Source: Glycomyces buryatensis (GTDB lineage Bacteria; Actinomycetota; Actinomycetes; Mycobacteriales; Micromonosporaceae). Taken from it: a stretch of DNA of 44,966 nucleotides. The stretch lies in NCBI RefSeq assembly GCF_004912275.1, contig NZ_STGY01000081.1, forward strand, positions 2,929-47,894. The letters are read 5' to 3'. The position numbers were made by a program, and so were the translations under genes. This document shows positions 1 to 8,445 of this stretch, in pieces (positions within the stretch are counted from its first letter, which is position 1; each line of letters begins with the position of its first letter). Under the pieces are notes generated by a model. It was not told where the DNA came from. It made no database searches and worked only from the letters and a program-made list of their open reading frames with translations.

Positions 1-2
1 GA

Positions 3-131
3 GCTTCCACGACCGAACCCGCCTGCACACCAGACGGGTACGGGACAGAAGATCCCGGGGCGGAGACCACGGGCACCGGGAACACAGGGCACCCCACCCG
101 TATCGACGCGGGCTGGGTGCCGGCTAGGTAG
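3..131 (+). CDS. 3' end of an unidentified gene (partial)
   Basis: One plus-strand frame is open from the window edge to a TAG at 129-131. It reads as a Pro/Thr/Gly-rich tail that includes TPDGYGTEDPG and ends in GHPTRIDAGWVPAR. Such low-complexity tails are common at the ends of secreted or membrane proteins of actinomycetes. Another plus frame is also open across this stretch, so the reading frame choice is uncertain. The start lies outside the window and no domain is visible, so no function can be assigned. It would be convergent with the XRE gene that ends at 124, overlapping it by a few bases. Confidence 0.3.
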   Translation, partial: ASTTEPACTPDGYGTEDPGAETTGTGNTGHPTRIDAGWVPAR

Positions 132-1422
132 TCGCTGCTTGTCCGGCGAGACGATGCAGCAGGGGCGAGGACCCGCCTGGCCGGGTGTGGAGCAGATCGT
201 CTACGAGTTCGACCGCCCAGGACCGGTGGCGCAGATACTGCGGTGCGGCGGCGTCGAGTTCGGCCAGCGCATCGATAGACAGGTCGATTCGTCCGCGGCC
301 GTAGGCGGCGATGGCGACTTCCTGCCAGTACCGGCCTCGCTCGTGCGCATCGGGAACGGTGTCGAGGTCGACGTGGCGGGCGTGGTGCAGCGCTGCTCCG
401 AAGTCGCCGAGGACCCGGTCGCACGAGACGGTGAAGACGTCCAGATCAGACTGTGCCAGGTACGGGGTGTCTCCCCAGGGTTCGAGGCCGCCTCTGGCCG
501 CGGCGAGGCATTCGGCTGACAGGTCGCGGTCGTCGCGGCCTGCCGCGGTGTAGGCCGCGGCGCTGAGGACTTTCGCGTGCATGCCCGCTGAGGCCGCATC
601 CGAAAGGCCGGTGTCGGCGCGGAGTCGTTCGGCGGCGGCGATCATCACTTGGTCGGCGACCACGGAACCGGTACGGCGCAGGACGGTGGCTTGGACCCGT
701 GCGGCATCGGCGGCGGCTACCGGGTCGTGGGCGAGGTCGGCGTACCGAGCGGCGCGGTCGGCTGCGACCGAGGCGACCGGTTCACGCGAGAGTCGGAGCT
801 GCTGCTGCCCGCAGACCGCAAGTGCCCGGGAGAGCAGCCCGGCGGCGCGGTCGCGGGTGGCCCCTTCCGCGTTCGTCCAGGTGGCCTGTGCGGTCTCCAG
901 CAGGCTCGGGAGGCGCCGATCCAGCTCGTGCAGCCGGGCGGCGTTCAGGTCCTGCTCGGCCGAGGCGACGCGGCCGGCAAGGGACCGCATCCCGACCCGG
1001 GCTACCTGGCGGGGAGTGAACAGGGCCCGCTCGATCCCGTCCGCGGCTGCGGCGTTCGCGCCGAGCGTGGCGCCGGTGACGGCGGACAGGGACGCGGCGA
1101 TGAGTGTGCGTCGCTTCATAGGCCCATCATTCCCCACCGGCGCCGTTGTCGGCACCGGCATCACCGACGCCGCTGTTGCCGACTCGGCCAGTCCGACGAG
1201 ATGGACTGGGACGCCCAAGAGGGCGGCAATGCCGCCGAGGTCTTCGACGCTCCAGCGGCGTTTGCCGGTCTCCCATCTGGAGACCGTCGAGGCCGAGTAG
1301 CCGCATCGGACGCCGGCCTCGACCAGGTCCATCCCGGCCGCAACTCGGGCGGCCTTGAGTACCTTGCCGATCGTCGCGGCGCTGAGCTGCGGCAGTTGGG
1401 TCCATTCCGGGGGGTTGTTCAT
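124..1422 (-). CDS. XRE-family HTH transcriptional regulator with C-terminal helical repeat domain
   Basis: This is a predicted DNA-binding regulator of 432 aa. Residues about 15-75 form a lambda-repressor-type helix-turn-helix with the AGVRCGYSASTVSRWETGKR core. Next comes an Ala-rich linker containing MKRRTLIAASLSAVTG, a signal-like stretch often seen inside this actinobacterial regulator family. The rest is an Ala/Leu/Asp-rich helical domain resembling TPR repeats, likely for ligand or partner sensing. I chose the ATG at 1422 because GGAGGT lies 8 nt upstream and the HTH begins soon after; the open frame continues 51 codons further without a good ribosome site. It is divergent from the 1575 and 2052 genes, and a perfect 8-bp inverted repeat lies between them, consistent with self- and neighbour regulation (inference). 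Confidence 0.85.
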   Translation of the reverse strand: MNNPPEWTQLPQLSAATIGKVLKAARVAAGMDLVEAGVRCGYSASTVSRWETGKRRWSVEDLGGIAALLGVPVHLVGLAESATAASVMPVPTTAPVGNDGPMKRRTLIAASLSAVTGATLGANAAAADGIERALFTPRQVARVGMRSLAGRVASAEQDLNAARLHELDRRLPSLLETAQATWTNAEGATRDRAAGLLSRALAVCGQQQLRLSREPVASVAADRAARYADLAHDPVAAADAARVQATVLRRTGSVVADQVMIAAAERLRADTGLSDAASAGMHAKVLSAAAYTAAGRDDRDLSAECLAAARGGLEPWGDTPYLAQSDLDVFTVSCDRVLGDFGAALHHARHVDLDTVPDAHERGRYWQEVAIAAYGRGRIDLSIDALAELDAAAPQYLRHRSWAVELVDDLLHTRPGGSSPLLHRLAGQAATT

Positions 1423-1463
1423 GGACGCGCACCTCCGGAACCTAGCGTGCACGCCGTTTGCGC

Positions 1464-1495
1464 ACCATGCAATCGGATTGCCGACACTGCATGGT
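1464..1495. promoter_or_regulatory. Candidate operator: 8-bp inverted repeat between divergent genes
   Basis: ACCATGCA at 1464-1471 is perfectly inverted as TGCATGGT at 1488-1495, with a 16-nt spacer. It sits in the 152-bp region between the XRE gene (start 1422) and the gene starting at 1575. Half-site centres are 24 bp apart, a bit over two helical turns, which would suit a dimeric XRE regulator. No U-tract follows it, so a terminator is unlikely. The assignment to this regulator is inferred from position only. Confidence 0.45.
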
Positions 1496-1574
1496 CGCTT
1501 CGCTCGGAGGCTACTCGGAGGTGGAATAGGTCCAGGCGGGCCAAACGGCACCGCCACGAGGAGGGGAGAACTCA

Positions 1575-2051
1575 ATGGACACGACGAAAGCCCTGAAGAA
1601 GGGCCGCAACCTCATCCCTGACGAGGTGTTCGCGAAGCTCGTCACGCGCATCGAGGCCGAGCACCACTTCGATGCCGACATGGCAGCGCGCTGCGTGGAC
1701 CAGGCCGCGGCCTACCTTGCGGCGTGCGCGAGCTCGACCGCGCCACTCTCGCCGTCGATGGCCGCCGACATCGGGTGGCACATGTTCATCCTCCACACCC
1801 GCGATTACGCTGACTTCTGTGAGCAGGTCGCCGGACGCTTCATCCACCACGTCCCCCACGACGAGCCTGCGGAACAGAGCACAGAGGATGTTCAGGCCAT
1901 CCTCGACCGGTCGTCCGCGGCGATTCGCAAGGCCGGCTACCAGGTCGACACAGAGCTGTGGCGCGCGGACGGCGGAGCGGGCAAGTGCAACGGCTGCCAC
2001 TCCGGATGCCACGACGACCCGGCGCCCGTGCCGCCGTTCCACGAGGGATAG
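1575..2051 (+). CDS. GRDP-like (glycine-rich domain-containing protein-like) small protein
   Basis: This 158-aa protein has the pattern GWHMFILHTRDYADFC followed by a GRFIHHVP segment at about residues 72-98. That matches my recollection of the DUF1399/GRDP-like family, where a WHxFxLHTxxYxxFC pattern is conserved; the biochemical role is unknown. The C-terminus carries a Cys/His cluster, CNGCHSGCHD, that could bind a metal. The start ATG is preceded by GAGGAGGGG. The stop is immediately followed by the ATG of the next gene (2052), so the two are translationally coupled. Linkage to an XRE regulator and an APH-fold kinase suggests a single functional unit, possibly a regulatory cassette (inference). 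Confidence 0.7.
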   Translation: MDTTKALKKGRNLIPDEVFAKLVTRIEAEHHFDADMAARCVDQAAAYLAACASSTAPLSPSMAADIGWHMFILHTRDYADFCEQVAGRFIHHVPHDEPAEQSTEDVQAILDRSSAAIRKAGYQVDTELWRADGGAGKCNGCHSGCHDDPAPVPPFHEG

Positions 2052-2954
2052 ATGATGCAACGCGTTGACTGGAACGAACTGCCCGCCGCCGTGCGCGATG
2101 CGGTGGGGCAACACTGCGGCGAACTGAGGCAGGTCACGCCCGTCAACGCGGGCATCAACAACGCCGTCGCTTGCGTCATCGACGCGGGCGACGGCGCCGT
2201 CTTCGTCAAGGGCATCCCAGCGGACGATCCCCGGGCATGGATGTACCGCAACGAGGTTGCCGCCGCTGGAGCCGGAGCCCCCGGGCCACGGCAGCTCTGG
2301 AACATCGACGTCGAAGGTTGGGTCCTGATCGGTTGGAAGCACGTTCGGGGTCGCCATGCCGACCTGGCGCCGGGTTCACCGGATCTCGATCTCATCGCCG
2401 CCGCCCTCTGGGATCTCGACGCCCTTCCGCCACTTGCCTCGACGACCATCCTCGCCGCCGAATCACACCGCTGGGAGCGGATGCAGCCCTGGCGGCGATT
2501 GGCGGCCGATCCACCCGCACAACTCGACCCCTGGGTCAAGTCCCACCTCAATACCTTTGCTGAAACCGAATACGACGCACTCCAGATCCTCGTCGGAAAC
2601 CACTTGGTCCACACGGATGTGCACCCCCACAACGTCCTCATCGACAACCAGCACTCCAGAGCGCACCTGATCGACTGGGCCTGGGCGCGGCCCGGCGTGG
2701 CGTGGATCGATGCCGAGCTAATCGCCTTCCGACTCGTTGCCGCTGGCCACACCTGCAATGCAGCCAACCATTGGCGACTCCACCACCTTCCACACCCCCA
2801 CCTCGCACCCGAAATCCGCAGCGCCTTCGCCATCGAGATGCTCGGAACCTGGCTCTACCTATCAGAACGCCAACCCTCACGCGACATGCTCAAAGAATCC
2901 AGCGCGCACGCATTGCGCTGGGCCCAGCACCTCCACCAACACCGAACTGAATAA
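2052..2954 (+). CDS. Aminoglycoside phosphotransferase-fold kinase (APH family)
   Basis: This 300-aa protein has the protein-kinase-like APH fold. The Brenner-type catalytic loop HTDVHPHNVLID (D about residue 189, N about 194) and the metal-binding IDWAWARPG segment are both present, so it is probably catalytically competent. Family members phosphorylate small molecules such as aminoglycosides, choline or homoserine, or act as uncharacterised kinases. The substrate cannot be read from sequence. The start is the first of two adjacent ATGs directly after the stop of the preceding gene; the second, at 2055, is also possible. The 3' half is richer in Pro/His codons (CAC, CCA), but the frame is intact. 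Confidence 0.8.
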   Translation: MMQRVDWNELPAAVRDAVGQHCGELRQVTPVNAGINNAVACVIDAGDGAVFVKGIPADDPRAWMYRNEVAAAGAGAPGPRQLWNIDVEGWVLIGWKHVRGRHADLAPGSPDLDLIAAALWDLDALPPLASTTILAAESHRWERMQPWRRLAADPPAQLDPWVKSHLNTFAETEYDALQILVGNHLVHTDVHPHNVLIDNQHSRAHLIDWAWARPGVAWIDAELIAFRLVAAGHTCNAANHWRLHHLPHPHLAPEIRSAFAIEMLGTWLYLSERQPSRDMLKESSAHALRWAQHLHQHRTE

Positions 2955-2959
2955 CCATC

Positions 2960-3233
2960 ATGCCCTCCGAGACAGACACTGAGCTGGCGGCAGAACTGAC
3001 CCCCAAGGGCGAACGCCGACCAGGAGATCCGGCACCGTCTCATTGACGCTGAACGCGAGCGAGGCGTGGTCTCGTGGAATGACCCGCTTCATGACGAGAT
3101 ACGCCAGATCAACGAGGACAACCTTGCCTAGTTCTAGACGGTCATCGACCAGCGCGGATGGCCGCTCTTCTCCGAGGAAGCCGCCCGGCACGCCCCGGGC
3201 GACCGTGCTGGCGGCCGAATTGTCGCCTGGTAG
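2960..3233 (+). pseudogene. Decayed small gene, possibly DUF6624-like (frameshift plus two internal stops)
   Basis: An ATG at 2960 begins MPSETDTELAAELTPKGERR, then hits a stop. A +1 shift near 3005 restores a sensible frame reading IRHRLIDAERERGVVSWNDP and on to QINEDNLA. This frame is broken by TAG at 3129 and TAG at 3135, then continues as TVIDQRGWPLFSEEAARHAPGD to a TAG at 3231-3233. The pattern of acidic helix, INxxNL and then RGWP with SEEAA is what I recall of DUF6624 proteins (N..L...i..hGWP). Three separate lesions make decay more likely than a single base error. The family name is tentative. Confidence 0.5.
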
Positions 3234-3328
3234 TAGTGCCGGTCACTAGAAACTTAGGATGGCGGTGACCGCATTCAGCGCGGAGGTTGATTTGTACCGA
3301 TAGTGCCTAATTTTTGGTTGTGACTTAA

Positions 3329-3520
3329 GGCAACTTCCCGGAGGGCAAGACCGCCAAGAACCGGTGCCATATCGACTTCCACGTCGAGGAGGACCAGAAG
3401 CTCGCAGAGGTCGATCGGCTGATCGCCCTCGGCGCCGAGCACTACGACACCACCGCCGACCGCGGCCCCACGACCTACGTCATGCGCGACCCCGAAGGCA
3501 ACGAGTTCTGCATCCACTGA
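3329..3520 (+). pseudogene. 5'-truncated VOC (glyoxalase/bleomycin-resistance fold) gene remnant
   Basis: After a TAA at 3326 the frame reads NFPEGKTAKNRCHIDFHVE and later LIALGAEHYD, then TTYVMRDPEGNEFCIH, ending in TGA at 3518-3520. This is the C-terminal half of a VOC-superfamily protein: the HIDFHV strand and the DPEGNEFC strand are the typical metal-side motifs. No start codon or ribosome site precedes it, and the N-terminal half is missing. Just upstream (3240-3328) is AT-richer non-coding sequence. Together with the neighbouring decayed gene it marks a deletion or insertion scar. Confidence 0.65.
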
Positions 3521-3560
3521 GGGCCGCGCCCGATCGACTTCACCGCCACCGAACAGCATG

Positions 3561-3595
3561 AAAAAGGGCCCCATCCGCATTCGCGGACGGGGCCC
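3561..3595 (-). terminator. Rho-independent terminator after pknB
   Basis: A 13-bp stem (3566-3578 with 3583-3595, one G-U pair) and a 4-nt loop are followed on the minus strand by TTTTT at 3565-3561. It lies 12 bp past the pknB stop and would end the fhaB-to-pknB transcript. Confidence 0.85.
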
Positions 3596-3606
3596 TCGTC
3601 GCTGAT

Positions 3607-5520
3607 CTATTCGGCGTCCTCGTCGCAGGTCGGGTCGAGCGGCTGGCAGGTCGCCGTCGCGCCGTCCGTCGGAGGGTCGTTGCCTCCGCCGCCACCGCCG
3701 TTGTCCTCGGTGGTGCGGATCGTGACGTCGGAGCCCGGCTTGACCGCTTGGCCGCTGGTGAGGTCGCCGTCCGGGCCGGTCACCGATTCGATGGCCTCGC
3801 CGTCCTCGGGGTCGAGCGTCACGTTCAGGCCCTCGCTCTGGAGCGTCGCCTGGAGGTCCGTCGGCACGGTCGTCGCATCCCAGGTGACGACGACGCCGGT
3901 GACCTGGATTTCGACCGTCTCGCCCTCGTCGAGTTCGGCTCCTTCGGACGGGTCCTGGCTGAAGACCGTGCCCAAGGTACTGCCGTCGGCGACGTAGCTG
4001 ACGTCCGCGTTGAAGCCCTCGGCGGACAGCGCCTCGATCGCCCGCTCCTCGGTCATGCCGGTCACATTGGGGACCCTTCCGACGCCGCCGCCGGAGACCG
4101 TCAACGTCAGCTCGGTGCCCGGGTCGAACATGTCCCCCGCGTCGAGGCTCTGGCCGATGACCTCGCCTTCCGGCAAGGCGGAGTCCTGCGACTCCCGCTC
4201 GACCTTGAAGCCCTGCTCGGTGAGCTCGGGTTCCACCTCGTCGTACTGCTCGCCCACGGCATTGGGCATCTCGATCTGCTCGGGCGCCCGGAGGACGGTG
4301 ATCTCGACTTCGGTGCCCTGCTCGACCTCGTCGTCGGCGGCCGGGGTCTGGTCAATGACATTGTCGATGTCGCCGTCGTCCGAGGAATCTGCGGTCTGGT
4401 CCACCGGCACCGCCACGAGGTTCGCGTCCTCCAATATCTGGATCGCATCCTCTTCGGTTTCCCCGATCACCGTCGGCACCGTGACCATCGGATCGGTTTC
4501 CAGCGCCTTCATGATGGCCCACGCGCCCGCGCCGACCACCGCCAAGGCGAGGATGATGCCCAGCGCGATCAGCCACGGGCGGCGCTTGCCGGCGCGGGTC
4601 TGGATGGGCGTGATCGGGGCGGTCGAGTCGGCACCGCCGATCATCTGGGTGCGGTCGTCGGCGCCCATGACCGCCGGGGCCATCACGGCCTCGCCGCGGG
4701 CGGCGCGGATGAGGTCCTCGCGCATCTCCCCGGCCGACTGGTAGCGGTTGTCGGGGTTCTTCGCCAGGGCCTTCATGACGACGGCGTCGACCGAGGGGGG
4801 CACGGCGGGGTTGAGCTCCGAGGGTGGGCGGGCTTCCTCGCGGACGTGCTGGTAGGCAACGGAAACGGGGTTGTCGCCGGTGAAGGGCGGGTGTCCGACG
4901 AGCAGTTCGTAGAGGACGCAGCCGACGGCGTACACATCGGACCGTCCGTCGACGGTCTCGCCGCGGGCCTGCTCCGGGGAGAGGTACTGGGCGGTGCCTA
5001 TGACCGCTGACGTCTGCGTCATGGTGGCCTGGCCGCTGGCCAGGGCCCGGGCGATGCCGAAGTCCATGACCTTGACCTGCTGGGTCTCCGACAGCATCAC
5101 GTTGCCGGGCTTGACGTCCCGGTGGATGATGTGGTGCTTGTGGCTGAAGTCCAGCGCCGAGCACATGTCGGCGACGATCTCGCAGGCACCGGAGTACTCG
5201 AAGCGGCCCTCGGCGAGCAGCACCTCTTTGAGCGTGCGCCCGTTGACGAACTCCATCACCATATAGGGGATGCCATTCTCTTCCCCGGTGTCGAAGACGG
5301 CGACGATATTGGGGTGGTTGAGCGAGGCCGAGTTCTGGGCCTCGCGCCGGAAGCGAATGAGGAACGATTCGTCGCGGGACAGGTCTGCGCGCAGGAGCTT
5401 GACCGCCACGTCTCGGCCGAGACGCAGGTCGCGACCACGGTGGACTTCAGCCATCCCCCCGTAGCCGATGACCTCGCCGATCTCGTATCTGCCGCCGAGC
5501 AGGCGGGGCTCTGTCGTCAT
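3607..5520 (-). CDS. pknB: Serine/threonine protein kinase PknB with extracellular PASTA repeats
   Basis: This 637-aa membrane kinase has the order kinase domain, linker, TM helix, PASTA repeats. The N-terminal kinase has GYGGMAEV (Gly loop), VAVKLL (Lys 41), HRDVKPGN (Asp about 134), DFGIAR and SPEQARGE; the activation loop holds the TMTQTSAVIGT threonines. A TM helix spans about residues 313-337. About three to four PASTA repeats follow (for example TVPTVIGETEEDA, EMPNAVGEQ, RVPNVTGMT), then a Gly-rich acidic tail. In mycobacteria PASTA repeats bind muropeptide or lipid II and the kinase controls elongation and division. It is the last gene of the operon, 69 bp after pknA. Confidence 0.95.
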   Translation of the reverse strand: MTTEPRLLGGRYEIGEVIGYGGMAEVHRGRDLRLGRDVAVKLLRADLSRDESFLIRFRREAQNSASLNHPNIVAVFDTGEENGIPYMVMEFVNGRTLKEVLLAEGRFEYSGACEIVADMCSALDFSHKHHIIHRDVKPGNVMLSETQQVKVMDFGIARALASGQATMTQTSAVIGTAQYLSPEQARGETVDGRSDVYAVGCVLYELLVGHPPFTGDNPVSVAYQHVREEARPPSELNPAVPPSVDAVVMKALAKNPDNRYQSAGEMREDLIRAARGEAVMAPAVMGADDRTQMIGGADSTAPITPIQTRAGKRRPWLIALGIILALAVVGAGAWAIMKALETDPMVTVPTVIGETEEDAIQILEDANLVAVPVDQTADSSDDGDIDNVIDQTPAADDEVEQGTEVEITVLRAPEQIEMPNAVGEQYDEVEPELTEQGFKVERESQDSALPEGEVIGQSLDAGDMFDPGTELTLTVSGGGVGRVPNVTGMTEERAIEALSAEGFNADVSYVADGSTLGTVFSQDPSEGAELDEGETVEIQVTGVVVTWDATTVPTDLQATLQSEGLNVTLDPEDGEAIESVTGPDGDLTSGQAVKPGSDVTIRTTEDNGGGGGGNDPPTDGATATCQPLDPTCDEDAE

Positions 5521-5589
5521 CGCCGTTTACGTCCTCGTGTTCCGTTCATCGCGGATGATTCTAATCGCAGCGGGCGGCCCGCCAGGCCC

Positions 5590-6873
5590 CTATCGGTCGC
5601 ACAGGGCCGGATCCAGGCACCCACCCGGTCCGCCGCCGTCGTCGGTCTGCTGGTTGTCGGGATCCTCTGTCTCGGACGGTTCGGGGCTTTCCTGCTCGTC
5701 CGTAACCTCTTCGCTGGTCTGCTCGGACTCGGTGTCGCCCGTCGGATCGTCGTCCGCGCCGTCGCCGCCGTCGCCGAAGCCCTGCATCAGCAGGATCACC
5801 ATACCGCCGACGATGACCAGTGCGACGATCCCCGCGAGCGTAGCGAGCAGGGCCTTGTTCACGCCCTGCCGGGGCGCGGGCCCAGGCGGGAGCGGGGCGC
5901 CGAGGTTCACCTGGTGGGCAGGGGAGGGCCCGGTGACCGGGGAGGGCTCGGCGACGCCCGCGAGCGGGCCGCCGACGGGCACGACGCCCGCGCCGGGGCT
6001 GCGCTGCGGCAGCGCGTTCGCCATGATCGAGGTGGGCGGGTTGTCGGTGAGCGAGGCGCGAGCGGCCGCGGCCATGTCGGTGCAGGAGCCGAACCGCTGC
6101 GACGGGTCCTTGGTCATGGCGCGCTCTACGAACGCCCGCACGCCGGGCTGGAGCTGGGGCGGCAGCGGCGGCGTCGGCGTGCGCACGTGGTGGAGCGCGA
6201 GCTCGATGGGATTCTCGGCGTCGAAGGGGCGGCGGCCGGTGAGGCCGTGGAAGGCGACCACGCCGAGCGAGTACATGTCGGAGGCGGGCAGCACTCCGGT
6301 GCCCTCGGCCTGCTCGGGCGCGAGGTAGGAGGCGGTGCCCATGACCGCGCCGGTGGCCGTCAGGTCCCCGGCGGAGCCCGAGCGGGCGATCCCGAAGTCG
6401 GTCAGGACGGCCTGGCCGTCGCTGGTGCGGACGAGGATATTGCCGGGCTTGATGTCGCGGTGGATGATGCCGCGGTCGTGGGCGTGCTGGAGGGCGTCGG
6501 CGATGGAGGCGATGATCGGCATCAGCTCGTTCGCGGGCAGGGCGCCGCGCTGCGACAGGATGTCGGCCAGGGACTGGCCCTGGACGTACTCCATGACCAG
6601 GTAGGCGGTGGTGTCGCCGCTGGGCAGCGGGGCCTCGCCGTAGTCGTGGACGCTGACGATGGCGGGGTGGGTGAGCGCGGCGACGGTCTTGGCCTCGACG
6701 ACGAACCGCTTGGCGAAACCGGGCTCTGAAAGCAGGGCGGGGAGCATCGCCTTGACGGCGACCTCGCGCTCCAGAACGGTGTCGCTGGCCCGCCAGACCT
6801 CGCCCATGCCGCCCACGGCGATGCGCTCGAGCAAGCGGTAGCGTTGCCCGAGCAGCATTTCGGGGCTCAACAC
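5590..6873 (-). CDS. pknA: Serine/threonine protein kinase PknA
   Basis: This 427-aa kinase has a complete N-terminal catalytic domain: VGGMGEVWRA glycine loop, VAVKAML (Lys 41), HRDIKPGN (Asp about 139), TDFGIAR and APEQAEG. A Pro-rich juxtamembrane linker leads to one TM helix at about residues 343-367. A short acidic, Pro/Glu/Thr-rich extracytoplasmic tail without PASTA repeats follows, as in mycobacterial PknA. The start is GTG at 6873 with GGAG upstream. In the conserved operon PknA and PknB phosphorylate division and wall-synthesis proteins and are opposed by PstP. The tail ends GGCLDPALCDR, and two Cys could form a disulfide. Confidence 0.94.
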   Translation of the reverse strand: MLSPEMLLGQRYRLLERIAVGGMGEVWRASDTVLEREVAVKAMLPALLSEPGFAKRFVVEAKTVAALTHPAIVSVHDYGEAPLPSGDTTAYLVMEYVQGQSLADILSQRGALPANELMPIIASIADALQHAHDRGIIHRDIKPGNILVRTSDGQAVLTDFGIARSGSAGDLTATGAVMGTASYLAPEQAEGTGVLPASDMYSLGVVAFHGLTGRRPFDAENPIELALHHVRTPTPPLPPQLQPGVRAFVERAMTKDPSQRFGSCTDMAAAARASLTDNPPTSIMANALPQRSPGAGVVPVGGPLAGVAEPSPVTGPSPAHQVNLGAPLPPGPAPRQGVNKALLATLAGIVALVIVGGMVILLMQGFGDGGDGADDDPTGDTESEQTSEEVTDEQESPEPSETEDPDNQQTDDGGGPGGCLDPALCDR

Positions 6874-6969
6874 GGCGTGCTCCTTATTTCTCCGGGGACG
6901 GTAGGGGCCTTAGTCTACTGACCACACGCTCAGTGGCCCGTCCCCGTTGCGTGCCGCGGGGAGCGCATC

Positions 6970-8445
6970 TCATTCCTCCGATTTACCCTCGAGTACCTGC
7001 TCCATCAGGTCCCCGGCGATGCCGGCGGCGGTGGCGGAGGCCTGCTCGCCGTACGACTCGAGGAACACGCAGACCGCGACGGCCGGTTCGCCGTCCTCGT
7101 CCATCGCCCAGCCGTGAAACCAGCCGTGGTCGGCCTCGGATCCGTCGGCGTCCGCGGAGTGCTCGGCGGTGCCGGTCTTGCCGCCGACGGTGTAGCCGTC
7201 GACCGCCGAGGCGGAGCCGGTGCCGTCGGTGACCACGGACTCCATGAGCTTCTGCATCTCGTCGGCGGTGCCCGAGGAGATGGAGTCCCCGGCGGAGTCT
7301 TCGTCGCCCCGCTGGAGGGTGTTGCCCTCGGAGTCGGTGAGCTCGGCGATCAGCTGCGGGTCCATGCGCTCGCCGCCGTTGGCGATGGTGCCGGCGATGA
7401 TCGTGTTCTGCAGGACCGTCTCGCGGACCTCCTGCTGTCCGATGCAGGCCTGGGCCCGGAAGGCGTCCTCGGAGAGGTCACCGGTCTGGGAGGCCACCGA
7501 GTTCAGCGGGGTCTCGAACGCCTCGCCGAAGCCGTAGGCGTCGGCCATGTCGGCGATCTGCTCCTGCGTCAGGAAGTCGTCCTCCGCGCACAGGGCCGCG
7601 AAGGTGGTGTTGCAGGACTTCGCGAACGCCTCCTTGAGGGTGTACTGCGCGTTCGGGCACTGGTCGGAGGAGTTGGTGATGACGTGGTCGGTGTTCGGGG
7701 CGGTGTAGGAGTTCCCGGCCGGGACCATCGTGTCGGCGTCGCCGAGGCCGTTCTCGATGAACGCGGAGGCCACGATCGTCTTGAACGTCGAACCGGGCGG
7801 GTAGAAATCGCTGCGGGTGCGGTCCTGTGCCGGGTTGTCGTCGTTGTTGACCTCGGCCCAGGCCTCCTCCCGCGTCTCGGAGCTGTTCGAGGAGACGCCG
7901 GCGGGATTCCAGCCCGGGTGGGTGGCCTGGGCGAGGATCTGCCCGGTCTTCGGGTCGATGACGACCGCGCCGCCCTTGACACCGGTCTCGGCGAGGGCGT
8001 CGTAGGCGGCCCGCTGGAGGTCGTCGTCGACGGTGAGGACGACATTGCCGCCCGGCTTGGACTCGCCCGAGATGGTGCCCAGGACGTCGTCGAAGGCCAA
8101 CAGCGAGCTGGTCCCGTTGAGGAGTTCGTTCTCGGCGGCCTCAATGCCGGTGGCGCCGTATTGCATCGACTTGTAGCCGGTGAGGTTGGCGAAGTAGTTG
8201 CCCTCGGCGTACGCGCGCTCGTAGTCGTAGGTCGACTCCTCGTCGGTCTCGACCGAGAACGCCCAAGGGACGTCGCCGGCGAGGATCTCCCCGCGCGGGA
8301 CCTCGTACTCGGTGATGACGGTGCGCCCGGCGCTGAGCGCGTCGTAGTCGTCGTGGTGGAAGAACTGCACCCAGGTGACCTGCACGAGCAGGGCTCCGAG
8401 CAGGATGAGCGCGATGAGGCCGGTGCGCCTGAGAGACGGGTTCAC
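6970..8445 (-). CDS. pbpA: Penicillin-binding protein A, class B transpeptidase
   Basis: This 491-aa protein, the usual PbpA length, cross-links peptidoglycan. An N-terminal TM helix (about residues 7-25, LIALILLGALLVQVTWVQF) anchors a dimerisation module and a C-terminal transpeptidase domain. The active-site motifs are all present: STFK (Ser 219, Lys 222), SCN (Ser 277) and KTGT (Lys 423). The start is GTG at 8445, preceded by GGAGGGGGA; its first four bases overlap the rodA stop (GTGA), giving coupled translation. A much longer frame runs upstream to 9105 but is antisense-like readthrough inside rodA. PbpA pairs with the SEDS polymerase RodA encoded just before it. Confidence 0.95.
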   Translation of the reverse strand: MNPSLRRTGLIALILLGALLVQVTWVQFFHHDDYDALSAGRTVITEYEVPRGEILAGDVPWAFSVETDEESTYDYERAYAEGNYFANLTGYKSMQYGATGIEAAENELLNGTSSLLAFDDVLGTISGESKPGGNVVLTVDDDLQRAAYDALAETGVKGGAVVIDPKTGQILAQATHPGWNPAGVSSNSSETREEAWAEVNNDDNPAQDRTRSDFYPPGSTFKTIVASAFIENGLGDADTMVPAGNSYTAPNTDHVITNSSDQCPNAQYTLKEAFAKSCNTTFAALCAEDDFLTQEQIADMADAYGFGEAFETPLNSVASQTGDLSEDAFRAQACIGQQEVRETVLQNTIIAGTIANGGERMDPQLIAELTDSEGNTLQRGDEDSAGDSISSGTADEMQKLMESVVTDGTGSASAVDGYTVGGKTGTAEHSADADGSEADHGWFHGWAMDEDGEPAVAVCVFLESYGEQASATAAGIAGDLMEQVLEGKSEE

